Of a DNA stretch of 64,000 nt, positions 32,720 to 44,039 are shown piece after piece (within the stretch, counting starts at the first letter, position 1; each line of letters starts with the position of its first letter). Source of the stretch: Dicyema japonicum (lineage: Eukaryota > Dicyemida > Rhombozoa > Dicyemidae); contig RDEW01000059.1 in assembly GCA_011109175.1 (NCBI GenBank), positions 124,001 through 188,000 of the forward strand, read 5' to 3'. Below the pieces are notes generated by a model that was given only the letters and a program-made list of their open reading frames with translations, was not told where the DNA came from and did no database searches. The position numbers and the translations under genes were made by a program.

Positions 32720-33870
32720 CACTTGTCTGTTGAAACAGAGTGAAGGATCGAAGACAACTCCAAGGATCTTCGGTATTTATTTAAGGGGAGTGGTTCGTCT
32801 CAACGAGAGTGTGGGGTTTAGGTTGAATTGTCTTCGATCGGTTGTGAACAGGGTAGCTGATGACTTCGAGGTGGAAACACTCATCCAATTTAAGTTCATC
32901 CAGTCGGATAGCAAGTTCAGGTGGTACTGCACTTTTTCGGTGGCCAGTCGAACATCGCCACTCCTGGATGCGATTACTAGATCATCGGCATATGTCAATA
33001 GTAACGTATTTTGGGTTGTTGGGATGTCTTTAACGTAAAGGTTGAAAAGTGAGGGTGAAAGGACTGATCCCTGGGGAACACCGTTTGGTAGGAGTCGATA
33101 TCTTGATAGATTTGAATATAGACACGTATGATCCAGTCTTCCCGAGAGGAAATTTGTGAGCCATGACTTCCATACAGAGGGAATATTTGAAGAATAGATC
33201 TTGTTGCAGAGGACCACACGGGAGATTCTGTCGAAAGCTTTAGTTAGGTCAATAGAGGCCAAGACAGTTCGTTCCGGGGGTTTGCAGTTGTTGAAACCGT
33301 TGGAGATGTATTGGGTTAGTGTCAGTAAGTGCGTGGTGGTCGAGTGTAAAGGACGGAAACCATGTTGTGAGTCGGAGAGGTCGAGTAGGGGATGATTTCG
33401 TTAAGAATGTGTGGTCAGTGGTATCCGTGAATGGGATGGAGTTGTGAATGAGGGTGACCAGGCCACCACCGTGAGATCCATTTGATCGCTCAGAACGGAG
33501 CAAAGAGTAGTTTTTGAATTTTGGTGTTTGGGAGAAGGCAGACAAACGTGACTCCTGTAGAAGGGCAATGTCAATACGGTGTTAACCAAGTACTCAGCCA
33601 ATTCGGTATGTTTCGAGGTGATTCCATTGGTGTTAAGTTGTAAGATTCTGATGGGTCTATTCTGCGGCCCTGGGTTTAGTTCAATGTCACCGGATGTCAG
33701 GAGGGATTCTTGGGAGCGAAAGCTTCGTGCCCGCTCAATGGTCGCCATCGAGATCTCCTTGAAGAGAGACGATAGGGAAATAGTGTGGTTCTTTTTCATG
33801 TGTGCTGTGTAGGGCACAGGCACAACCAAATGACACCTCTTGGTGAGCCACAACGTCATAGGAACGTGAT
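32720..33870 (-). mobile_element. Jockey/CR1-like LINE with 2A-like motif, internally deleted
   Basis: From 33859 the minus frame opens MTLWLTKRCHLVVPVPYTAH. It has a Ser/Arg-rich leader and then LLTSGDIELNPGPQNRP, a full DxExNPGP 2A-like signature (33664-33697). The endonuclease start follows (IRILQLNTNGITSKHTEL). The endonuclease then runs abruptly (near 33390) into the fingers of the reverse transcriptase. This is open for 160 codons: ASIDLTKAFDRISR (motif A), LLPNGVPQGSVLSPSLFNLY, LLTYADDLVIASR and TLFTTDRRQF. About 1 kb between the domains is deleted. The 3' end lies near 32720, where CGACATCTTTAGGTAAAAAA occurs twice (32619 and 32687). Confidence 0.87.
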
Positions 33871-34029
33871 TATTTAAATTTGATCGGAGATATAAGAGAT
33901 GTTTTTAAAATAATAATTATCACTACAAAAAGAAAATCGAAGTGATTGATAATATTATTATTTTGTAAACAATATATTTTATAAATTTAAATTTGTCAAT
34001 GGGGATGATGAGGTTACTGAAGTATCGTA

Positions 34030-35600
34030 ATCTCATTGAGTACAACAAATGGAAGTCTATGCCTTATGAACATCTACGTTCCTCCTCCTGGCCCATGCAA
34101 CATGGGTTGTGACATTCCAAACCTTTCAAGATTGACTACCTTCGATGAGTTCATCATCTGTGGGGACCTGAATGCAAAGGTTGTCTTCTCAACTCGCCGA
34201 CAAAAGAGGGAAATTGCTACTTTCGCAAACGGACACTCTAACGAACGATCCTTCAAAAAACACAAGACACCATTCAGAGAAACGGACTTCATTGACATAA
34301 CTCTCTGTTCTGCTCCACCTGCATCGAAGATTGCTTAGTCAGTCTTATACGAAACGAGAAGTGACCACAACTCAATTGGGATGAAGATCAAGAGAGAGAC
34401 CAGTGTCAAGAAAATCCAAAGAAGCAACAATTATAAAAATGCTGACTGGAAAATGTACAAACTTATCACGGACAAGCTACTACAGGGCTGTTACCTCGGT
34501 CGTTTCCCTTCATTGGACAAAGCGATCACCTACCTCAACAACATAAGCTCATAAGAGCAAGAAATATTCACTAAATTCATCTAGTGGACATGGGAAGACG
34601 GCTTTGATTAAAGAAATTTCAAAAAATCCAATCGGATTCAGCAGAAAAGAAACTCCGGCTTAAAGCCTAAACAACGAAATAAAGGCAAAAGAACTAAAAT
34701 CCAGAGAGCAAAGTGGAACCGAGTACTTACGAAACTGGAACGAAATAGCTCCACCGGAGAAGTATGGAACTCAACTCGGAATGTGGCAAAGGGTGATGAG
34801 GTTTCACCTTTTGAAGACTACACTCAGAGAGATTTCAATATGATTATACAATTCTACGCCAAGATATCATTCAAAGATTACAAATTGTCGAATGTGCCAC
34901 CGTTATCAGGAAGGAAGCTGAAAAGGATGTCAGACACTATCTACTTCTCGGAGAAGGCAGTAATGGAATCATCACTTGTCTCCAGAACAACATATTCCCA
35001 TGGCCCGGATAACATCCCGTTTCACGTCTACATCCTAACGGAATTCCACAAGGATCCTCGTTATCTCCACCAATATTTAACTTATTTTTGCCCGATCTTC
35101 CGACTCCAGAATCCGAAATAGATGTTCTTCCCTCTTATGCAGATGATATTTTTATGGCTTCAAGAGACCGGGATTTTCAGAATGCCACAGAGAGGATACA
35201 AAATAACTTGGATTCTCTAAACGTTTGGATAATAGAAAACCTGCTTAGGATGCGAAAAGTCAATCACTTCCTTTTCACCTCAGACAAAAGATTTGGAAGT
35301 ACAGTCACATTGAAAATAGACAAGGACGATATAGTTTTCAACAAATGTCAGAGGATTTTGGGAGTGACATTTGATATGCACCTTTGTTTTTCACCCCATA
35401 TTGAAAACATTCTCACAAAATGGGAAAGGTAAATTAATATTATAAAGACCTTATCGGAATATGGAAAGTGGGGAACCACCCAGTACTGAAAAACATATAC
35501 AAGGAGTACATCGAGACATATATCTCATATGCATGCGCTTGGTGAAAACCCTCTATCTCATATAGAAATAAAAGAAAAGTGGAGGAAATGCAGAAATTAG
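34030..35600 (+). mobile_element. Jockey/CR1-like LINE, endonuclease and deleted reverse transcriptase
   Basis: The endonuclease C-terminal half has LMNIYVPPPGP, FIICGDLNAKV, TDFIDITLCSAP and SDHNSIGMKIK. After an EN-RT linker comes KAVMESSLVSRTTYSHGPDN and IPF. This is followed directly by LTEFHK in one frame and by NGIPQGSSLSPPIFNLF in another, so the reverse transcriptase fingers and motif A are missing. SYADDIFMASRDRDFQ, FLFTSDKRFGS and CQRILGVTFDMHLCFSPHIE follow. The element stands head to head with the 2A element at 32.7-33.9 kb, about 160 bp away. Confidence 0.85.
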
Positions 35601-35619
35601 ATTCTTGTAATAATTTGGA

Positions 35620-36060
35620 CTTTGATATATTGAAACTTTATCATAATTTCTAATTGATTGATTAATGTCAAAATCACCAATTCAACCAATTGACGACCAT
35701 CTTAAAGTTCTATTATCTTTCTATTAAGTAAATTTTTGACATCATCGACTTTAACAAATTGATACTTTTTCATGAACTTTGTTAATTCCTATCTGATTAT
35801 TGTCGAAATCACAAATTGATCAATTGCCGACTATCCTAACTTGTATCATCGTTATATTACGTACATTTCTCGACATCATTCATTCGTATTAAGAACTGTA
35901 ACTTTGAGGTATTGATACTTAATTAAGATCTTTGTTAATTCCTAATTTATCTGATTATTGTCAAAATCACCAATTCAACCAATTAGTGACCATTTTAAGG
36001 TTCTATAATCGATCAATTAATTACATCTTTCAACATATTCCAAATCAGTTAATTATTTGG
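35620..36060. repeat. 135-160 bp tandem repeat, about three copies, very AT-rich
   Basis: TGTCAAAATCACCAATTCAA starts copies at about 35666, 35801 (TGTCGAAATCACAAATTGAT) and 35959. Each runs through ATTGATACTT, CTTTGTTAATTCCTAAT and CTGATTATTG. Spacing is 135 then 158 bases. Satellite-like. No coding content. Confidence 0.75.
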
Positions 36061-36079
36061 ACTTTGATAACATGCGAAT

Positions 36080-37015
36080 AGTACAGAATAGGCCCACTGA
36101 GGTGTTTCAACTGCAAACGCTATGGACGTATATCCTCCTTCTATAAAGAGAGATGTCTTAGTTGCGCAGGGGAACACGACCTGTCTGCGTGTGGAGAGAC
36201 TCCCGGGAACTCAATGAATTGCATAAATTGTGTATCGTCCTCAAATAGTGCCAGATATGGTGGATATCCAGCCACCTAAAATTCTAATCATATGAGAGTA
36301 ACGTAAAACGATGGACAGGTAATAATAGACGATATTTGAGAACGTGGACAGCAAATACAGTTACCTCATGACGGCACCAAAAATTAATCGAATCAAGTCC
36401 AACCCAATCTATCAGAGAAGGTATATACGGAAATATCAAAGATTATATCACAGCTTATCTATCTGGATTTAATGGAGATTACATAGATGGTGGATTTAAT
36501 GGAGATAGTAAACTTGGTTTTGAAGAAGCAAGGTCACCAAATTGTTGAAACAAGGACTAAAAATAGTCCTAGTTAATGCCCGATCCCTAAGGAAAAGGCA
36601 TGATGAACTAGCGCTACTTTCTAGGGACTCTAAGATTGACATCTTGGTGGTCAATGAGATGAAATAAAGAATTCGAAGTGTATTTATTGACGTGACGCAA
36701 TTCCGTAGACGTTTTATGGAAGGCTTGAGCAGTTCCTGTATGGGAATGTCTATTTTCTACCGCGACTGCTTCAGAAATCGTAATCAAAAGGTCTATTGTC
36801 ATTTATAATGTGATATTGTAAGCATGGACATTTGTTTCGAGAGAATATGGATTACTGTTAAAGGTCTATATGGCAAGAATCTTGAGATTCGTTCTAAAGA
36901 TATCTCTGAGTTCTACAACAAGAATCCCTATGCCATTTTATTAGGCGACTTGATTTGGAGAATACTAGTTCTGGTTGTTGAAGACAAATCAGGATGGACG
37001 CGTTTATAATTATTG
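36080..37015 (+). mobile_element. Jockey/I-like LINE: ORF1 zinc knuckles and endonuclease remnants
   Basis: 36100-36260 encodes three Gag-like zinc knuckles: RCFNCKRYGRISSFYKERC, CLSCAGEHDLSAC and NCINCVSS. 36545-36660 encodes LKIVLVNARSLRKRHDELAL and IDILVVNEM, the endonuclease start. 36824-37010 gives FERIWITVKG and AILLGDLIWR (family GDLNWR). Stops and frameshifts lie between. This is the only ORF1-type knuckle array seen, and it is in a copy without a visible 2A motif. Confidence 0.7.
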
Positions 37016-37535
37016 AATGATTAACGTGGATTTGTGATCCTTACATCAGATGACCCAAATTATTTTTCTTATATTGAGAACAAACTCGGCGTTTTCCTAG
37101 TATCGTCAGCTGTATCTATCTATTTGGGAATGTCCAAAACTCTAGTTTTATTGAGGTTCTACATATCACAATATTCTCAAGAAATTTGGACGCCTGACTC
37201 TCTAAGAAGCAACTGTGTTTATATAATCGATCTCCTTGAATATCTTGAGAAAGAACTCCGTGACAATTATGTCGATAGGGATCAAAACTATATAAATTAA
37301 TTGGGATAATGCTCATGTCATTCATAAATCTAAGGAAACCTATTCGTTCTTTAAAACCTATCATATTCATTTCCTCATCGTTTTTTTAACTGAAATTATT
37401 CTTTCAAAGTCAAGAGTAGAGATGTTTGATTCAGTTGTCCAACCAGGAAATTATTTAAATCATAATAAATTTGAATTAATTAACACCAATTAAGATCCCA
37501 GAAAAAGAACCAATTAAGTTAGTAAAATGTTAGTG
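37016..37535. other. Unassigned region
   Basis: An 88-codon plus frame at 37034-37300 (LLRFYISQYSQEIWTPDSLR...) is not recognisable. It may be further LINE debris. 37380-37535 is AT-rich. Confidence 0.25.
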
Positions 37536-37765
37536 TTAAATTAGGCAATTGCCGAGGACATTGAACTTGTCCACAATGGCACTGCAGTCTGAAATAACAT
37601 TATTAATTACATGTTTCACTAATCTCCTCGCTGTTTTCAATAACGAACTCACTTTGTATCATAGTCAAGCTATTATTTATGAGATTTATATCTTTATAAG
37701 GTAGACGTTTATGTCTATGATAAATATAATATCATACGCCTCTGCCTTATCGAATGAATCAATGC
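37536..37765 (-). CDS. Candidate small gene with a 22-nt intron
   Basis: The minus strand reads VCIDSFDKAEAYDIIFIIDI, then after an unresolved join SLTMIQSEFVIENSEEISET. A 22-nt GT-AG intron at 37589-37610 follows, then YCSAIVDKFNVLGNCLI and TAA at 37536. The intron matches the size class of the clear host genes and restores an open frame. I do not recognise the protein. Confidence 0.4.
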
Positions 37766-38860
37766 AAACGATACGACTATATTATTATTATTAAAAATAC
37801 TTTTCTATTTGAACTCTACTGGAACTAATTCTAAATGCTTGAAAAACTTGTATTTTTTCTGGAAAAGAACTACATAAATTAAAAAATGTACAGGCGCCGA
37901 AGTGATGTTAAATGCCCAGCAAAATCGATTGCCATGTATACAAGGGAATTGCATTCACTCAAATACCTATTAATTTAATAATATATATAACAATTTCTCA
38001 ATGGTAGATGGAAAAGTATGTTTGTCTACATATTTTAAACTTTCATCAAACCAACATCCACTATAATAAGTAATATTTAATACAAAGTAGTCACATTCAG
38101 TTCGATAATAGAAAAATTGCCATGTTCAGATATAACGTTATGCATTTTTAATTTTTTAATAGGAAAACTATATTTTAGGCCAGTATTTTTACAATTTCTC
38201 CAAAATCTTAATAATTAATATTTAATACACATTATACGACACATCTAATTCTTCTTCTCGACAATTTTTTTGTGTCAAAATGCAGAATGGAAAGAATAAG
38301 AAGATGAAATTGAACATCTATAAGATTAGATACCAAAATGATGAATATACTAGTGACCACAAGAAATTAAAATTATTACATACATTACAGTCGTTATAAT
38401 TAATAATAATTTTATTAAATAAACTATTTGATAATTAAATAAAATTAAAAAATAATTTAATAAAATTCACTCAATGTACAGGGTTTTCTGATTTGTGTAA
38501 TTACTTTACCATGAAGTTTGATAACTTTTCCAAAATGTCTAATTTCTTTGCCAAAATGTTAAAAAAATTGTGTCATAAAGTTTAATAACTTTTGAATAAT
38601 GTTAATTACAAAATGCATAAAAATCATTTTTAAATAAATTCTGAGGAAAGACTATAAATGTTGCTATACAAGGACAGTTTAAGGATTATGTGGGTTCTAT
38701 TTTCAAACACAGAATTCGAAATCTGTGTTATCTCAGAGCCCATTGCAACTTTAAAACGCACATCGGCACTCATAAGCTTATTCATTATAATGAATTCTCT
38801 TGTTGTTTATTTGGAAGCTATTCTTCGTTATCCAAGAGCTAAAAATTGTCCTATTTCTAT
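37766..38860. other. Long AT-rich region
   Basis: Poly-A/T-rich DNA with no coding or repeat structure I can support. A short open frame at 38658-38864 precedes a LINE fragment and has no recognised family. Confidence 0.35.
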
Positions 38861-40010
38861 CTAGGAATTAAGATATGCGGATGACCTGATTTTGTTTTTA
38901 AAGAATCAATGATATCAGACTGTTCTTAAACATGGTCCTGTTGGGAGAGTTGTCCATAAAATGAACGAATAAAAAAACTAAGGACTCTACTACGTATACA
39001 CTATCCAATCGTGATAAAAAACGAATCTTATGCACAGCTTGTTAGTCGAAGCATCTGAATAAAATTATTACAAAAACATCGATCTAAAACATGCTAAAAT
39101 ATCATTAGTCTCCGAAAATGATGAAAAAAGTCTCCGAAAATCGTAATCTTGTAAGAACGTGGAGATGTCTAACAGACCGGATTATCTGGGGGTGGTTCTT
39201 GGACGATTGACTCATTGGAGAAAGTACTGAGAATGTCTGTTAAAAGAAACTACGATTTCCTCTACCTTAAAATTAGGTCATATTTCTATTTGACAGTAAA
39301 ATTAGGTCAACCGTTGAAGTGATTATATATGTTTGATGACAATAGATGCATTGGTGTATACTTTTATTCGGAACCAAATGTGGATGCCATTAGTGGATAC
39401 TGTCCTTACTCTTATTCTTTGTAACTATCAGGAGCCGTGGAGGTATCGATATAGTCTTTAATTATCCGGATGATGAACTAACTGTCTATTTTTGAAAAAG
39501 AAAGAGTTTCCTGAAAGCAATGTGAATGGAAGAAGAATTGTCTCAAACGACTATCAGTTATTAAACGAATGCTTGGTTGAGTTTTTATCCATGTGATATA
39601 AATGGTAATTTTCTGACGATGAAAATGAGAATAGCACCCTCCTTCGTTCTTGACCTTAAAGTTTGTGATAAACACAAATTCTGTGTGGACATTGGATTGG
39701 TCTATGGATTATCATCCCTTGTCACGTAAGTTGATTTATGGGTATTTCCCGACATGTGGTCTAAACCTGACTTAAAAAATGCACTTTCCTCTGCTAGCCC
39801 CACTAGTTTCTCCCTTATTGATGGAAACGCTCCGATGGGAGAACGATATTCCCATTTACTAATGATCGAAATATGGATTGGACGCAACATGTGTTAAAAA
39901 TACTCTCTAAAAAATTTGTATGCTTCAACCTACGATGCTTTTATGAATCCGAGGATGATTAGGGTCACAAGGATCTCTTAGGACTGATGATTCGAGATCG
40001 TATCTTGTAA
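38860..40010 (+). mobile_element. Scattered non-LTR reverse transcriptase fragments
   Basis: LRYADDLILFLKNQ (38866-38908) is a motif C box. NRPDYLGVVLGRLTHWRKY (39170-39229) is the downstream YLGV block. DRNMDWTQHVLKIL near 39860 resembles the W..H block that follows. Stops and AT-rich gaps separate them. They may derive from one heavily mutated Jockey/R1-type copy or from two. Confidence 0.55.
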
Positions 40011-40395
40011 GATAAACTAGTCTGGCCATTTAAATCGTTCTATATAAAAATTAATTTCACTTATCTAAGTTATGATTGCGTAATCGACAATTAAAAATAG
40101 CTGTGATCATACTGCAGGAGAATCCTTCATCTCGTTAACTTGACGCTTTTGAATGTTTCTGAATCTTCTTTTTCCAGCGAACCTATGTGCGCTAAGAAAA
40201 TACTGTCGAATTGGGATTATTCTATAAATTGTTTTTTTTCGTCGACTTTTTTGGGAAAATTGCTTTCGACTTGATATCGAAAACATTTCACTGATTTGTC
40301 TCCTTCACATTTGACAGTTTTGGTCAAAAGAGGCTGTGAACCTGGGATCCATGCAAAAATAGAATTTGTTGATCTGTGTCGTTTGATTTCGATAT
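40011..40395. other. AT-rich spacer
   Basis: No feature recognised. Confidence 0.3.
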
Positions 40396-41245
40396 TATTA
40401 TTATTAATAGCACTTTCCGCGGAACCAGAAAAGTTGTAAATTTAAGATGCCACTATAGCCATTCGATTTCGATAATGAGGACAGTTTTTTTTATTTCCCT
40501 TAATTCGTTCAGAAATAATAAGTGATTGAGAGAAATGTGGGAGTCCAAAGCCTTTAGATTGTGCGTGAGCAGCTGTACGGATTCACTCTTCTCCTCCAGG
40601 ACAGTTGACATGTCATACAGAGGAGATCCGAGGAAAATCGCCTTTTCTAATCGGGTGACTTTGATGTTTTGGAGGCAAGTAGAAATGGTCGTTATTGCGC
40701 GTTCAAAGGTGTTCTCTCCACAGGTCACGTTAATAACTTCGCATTTCTATGGATTCGGCTCCAGTCCGAGTGCCGCGAGGGCAGGGATGACGCGTTTAAC
40801 CTCTTCCACAACAATTTCCCAACTCCCCCCAATGGTCGCGTCATCAAGGTACCATAAGTTCAAGGGAGTTTTGATCGCAGATGATACACAGTCGATACCC
40901 AAAGCAAAGAGTAGAGGGCCAAGTTGGTCTCCTTGTTGGACTCCAGTCTGGACTTGATAGCGTGTTGTCCGAAGATCAGCGTACACGGGGAACCATATGA
41001 GAGTCTGACCATCCTGCTGATCTCAGGAATCCTAGAGACACTATCTTCTATGATTCTATCCCTTCGGATGCTATTGAATGCATTACGTATGTCCAGTTTG
41101 ACTATAATTGAATCCTGCGGGTCAGGAGGGATGGCAACAAAATTCCGGATTGAATGTATTAATGCTTCACATCCATTAGGTACTCCAACTCCGAGTTGGA
41201 CAGGACTAAGTTCGGCATTATTTTAACTTAATAATGTTTAAGATT
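40396..41245 (-). mobile_element. Family R LINE, reverse transcriptase fragment with 3' tail
   Basis: Minus order: LGVGVPNGCEALIHSIRNFV, SIIVKLDIRNAFNSIRRDRI (motif A), GVQQGDQLGPLLFALGI (motif B'), LNLWYLDDATIGG (motif C) and EKAIFLGSPLYD. The endonuclease is absent. The copy jumps to a 3' end reading TGGCATCTTAAATTTACAAC, TTTTCTGGTTCCGCGGAAAG, TGC and an (ATT)n run at 40390-40410. That tail is similar to the one on an RTE-like copy at 44.05 kb. Confidence 0.82.
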
Positions 41246-41249
41246 CCAA

Positions 41250-41345
41250 GCGATTATTTATTTATTTATTTAATAACCCCGAAAAGGGAACACCAAGAAA
41301 GAAGGAGTAATCCAACTAATTAAGTGATCCCGGTACGCCTCAACA
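41250..41345 (-). mobile_element. Solo 3' end of a Jockey-like LINE
   Basis: TTTATTTATTTAATAACCCC, GAAAAGGGAACACCAAGAAA and GAAGGAGTAATCCAACTAAT match the 3' terminus of the 47.2-49.2 kb element (47222-47290) almost base for base, including the (TAAA)n tail on the minus strand. Severely 5'-truncated. Confidence 0.85.
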
Positions 41346-41509
41346 GCTCGGTACGCCTTCCAAGCGATTCCTTCTAGGGTTTCTTCCACAGTTCTATTTC
41401 TTTCTGCTCGATCAATACATATTTTGCACAGTCTAATTTGGCGTTCAATACTTTTTTTATTTTTTCGTATTACTGTTTTATTCCGACTAAATTTTTATTT
41501 ATTAAAGTG

Positions 41510-42722
41510 TTAGTTAGTATTTCCTTTTTTGGAATAGCTCAATAACCTTCCAAACTGATGGATGACGATAACCACCAATATTATTGAACTTTTTATTCCA
41601 CGATTCGCTGAAATTATTTGTTCTGGATTTATTCGTTACTGTTGCATCATGTACATTCCATACAGATGGTTGAAAAATAGGAGGATTGTGCAGAATACTG
41701 ACAATTATTGAATTGTCGTTTTCTGAAACAGTTCGATGTGTACCACGAACATAAGAACGGTCAAAATAATCAAAAAACAATCTTGCTTCTGGAAATGTAT
41801 GTTGTAAAATACCATAAAGAAATTTGATTCCATATTCTTAATCTTCAACAGGCATAGAGCAGAACAAACGAAATTGTTCATTTTCTTGAAATCGTACAGA
41901 AAGGTTATATTTTTGGATTTTGCGCCACGTAGATTGCCTTAAATGATAAAAGCAGCCTTTTACGATTATATTTCTACCAAAAACTTCCAAAACTGCACGA
42001 AATACAGAATCTTCAAAATCCATATATATTTAACGTTTAAATAGATGTTCAGTTCATTAATTTTGTCCAATATTACATTAAATAGTTTTTCATACACAAT
42101 TTGTTTTTTTGAAGGTAAAAGTGCATATTACAGTATCATGCAATGGAATTCTAATAGTATATATTTGTTTAAAAATAGTTGGTGACATTGAAAATGTTCC
42201 GTCCATATGTCCGACATAGCCACAAGTTTCAAATTCTTTACAGTTCCAAAAATTAATATACGGTTGACTCGATTTGAACCATCAGCATATAACAAAATGG
42301 TTCAGTATTGGAGTTTAGCATATATTTGAAATTTTATGGAAGGTCTCCAAAGTCAATAATTGTTCTGGGTACAAGGAAAGACGGGCGTTGATTGTTCTTT
42401 TAAAGACATAATTATTTAAGTTTGGATCGCATTGTGCTAAATATTCAGAGAAAAATGTGGGATGGTGTTTCATTGTAGTGATATGTCCAAAGTTTAATTC
42501 ATTTGTCAATTTGCTCAATCTGATTTTATGAAAGTCAAAAATGATTATGAGGTTGACTTTCAGTAGCATTTTGAAACTCAAAATATGTATTAAACTTCCT
42601 CTGCACCCTTCAAAATTTTTTAAAATACATTTCCAGTATATTTTCTTTTTAGTTCCGGAATTTTTTAGTGTATCCATTGAAACAAATTTTGCTCCACGTT
42701 TATTCGATCTTGTAAGTTCCAT
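41510..42722 (-). mobile_element. MULE-type DNA transposon, degenerate transposase
   Basis: Minus order: an N-terminal FLYWCH-like finger (YWKCILKNFEGCRGSLIH in 42315-42722), LFADGTFSMSP and QIYTIRI (about 42190-42280), then MDFEDSVFRAV, VKGCFYHLRQSTWRKIQKYN, SVRFQENEQFRLF (41838-42023). A C-terminal segment NNFSESWNKKFN, HPSVWKVIELFQ follows (41514-41780). DGTF, DFE..., GCxFH and QxxWRK are hallmarks of Mutator-like transposases in animals (MULE/FLYWCH families). At least three frameshifts or stops. Terminal inverted repeats not found by eye. Confidence 0.85.
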
Positions 42723-43105
42723 AAAAAATTAAATATTCAACGTAAAATTAGTTTTAATTTTTAAGCACGCTAACGCAACTAGCAGCAGGTAAAATTTTTA
42801 AATTCAAAGTAGAATCAATTTTATCAAGGTTGTGTTTTGAGTGATTTTAATTTTGGAATTAAATAAAATTTACTTTTTTTTCCAAAAATATAAACATGGC
42901 TTAAAATTTTTGACTTTTTTCATTTTTCGTAAAATTAGAAGAAATAGGAAAAACTGAAAAAAAGTCAAATGCAAATTTTTTTTTAAAATTATTTTGTAAA
43001 CAAATAAACTCTTTAAAATCTTATTCTAATTGAAATAACCAAGAAATAATTTGACTTTTTTCCATTGGATTTTTTTTCCAAATTAAAATTTAATTTTTTT
43101 CAGTT
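42723..43105. other. AT-rich spacer
   Basis: Repeated TTTGACTTTTTT-like words, no coding content. Confidence 0.3.
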
Positions 43106-44035
43106 TGACTTTTTTTCCTTTTGACTTTTTTTACTACTTGGACCTAGTACAATTCACCATATACCTTGAATCTGTACTCCTCGATATCCGTAAATGCTAT
43201 ATGGGAGACATAGAAGAGACATCTTATGCGGATGATGTGGATTTCGTATCACGGAACGCGACCGCCACACCTACTAGAAAATGCACCTGCGGAGCTTGAG
43301 AAATGGTTTCTCAGCGTAAATGTAAACAAAACTGAAATTACTGAAATCATAAGAGAAGACGATATTACTCATGAAAGATGGAGATGTACTAATAAGTTCG
43401 GCTCTCTACTAGGAGACGCAGAAGATGTACTAAGGAGGAAAACACTGGCAAATGCGATAATGGCTATACTGAGGAAAGGATGGCTAAGAGCCAGAGGACT
43501 TGGAATTGACATCAGATGTAGGCTTTACAACACCTTTGTGAAACCGATCCTACTGTACAACACTGGGACCTGGGGAAGTACTTTCAACGAACTATTGAAA
43601 CTGGATTCATTCTATAGAAGGCAACTAAGAAGCTTATTCGGAATGGAGTGGCCACGTAGAATTTCAACCACTGGTATTTATAACAAGTGTATGTGTTTGT
43701 ACATTAGCAAGGATGTGATAGATGCCCGGTGGAGGCTATTTGGGCATGTACTAAGAATGAATTCGGACGCAGCCGCTAACAAAGCGATGGAAGATTACTT
43801 TGAATGTTGCGATAAACTCTTCCGTGGACGACCTAGATCAACACTTCTGACTGCCTTAAATAAAGATCTAAATCGAGTGAGAAAAAATCTAAAGACAGGG
43901 GACGACCTGGACGAATTGAAATCACTAGTATTCGACAGAGGAAGATGAAATAGATTAACTATAAATATTGTTTCTATGAGTGTTGCACATGCGGGGTTAT
44001 AAACATTATGGCTTTCGTGAATTATTAGCAATGTC
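43106..44035 (+). mobile_element. RTE-like LINE, reverse transcriptase C-terminal half, one long open frame
   Basis: TSYADDVDFVS (motif C) is followed after one frameshift by a 240-codon frame. It has LLENAPAELEKWFLSVNVNK, FGSLLGDAEDVLRRKT, FVKPILLYNTGTWG, LDSFYRRQLRSLFG, WPRRIST, RWRLFGHVLRMN and RGRPRSTLLTALNKDL. The 3' end reads TTGCACATGCGGGGTTATAA, ACATTATGGCTTTCGTGAAT, TATTA. Well preserved but 5'-truncated within the palm. Confidence 0.88.
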
Positions 44036-44039
44036 CGCA

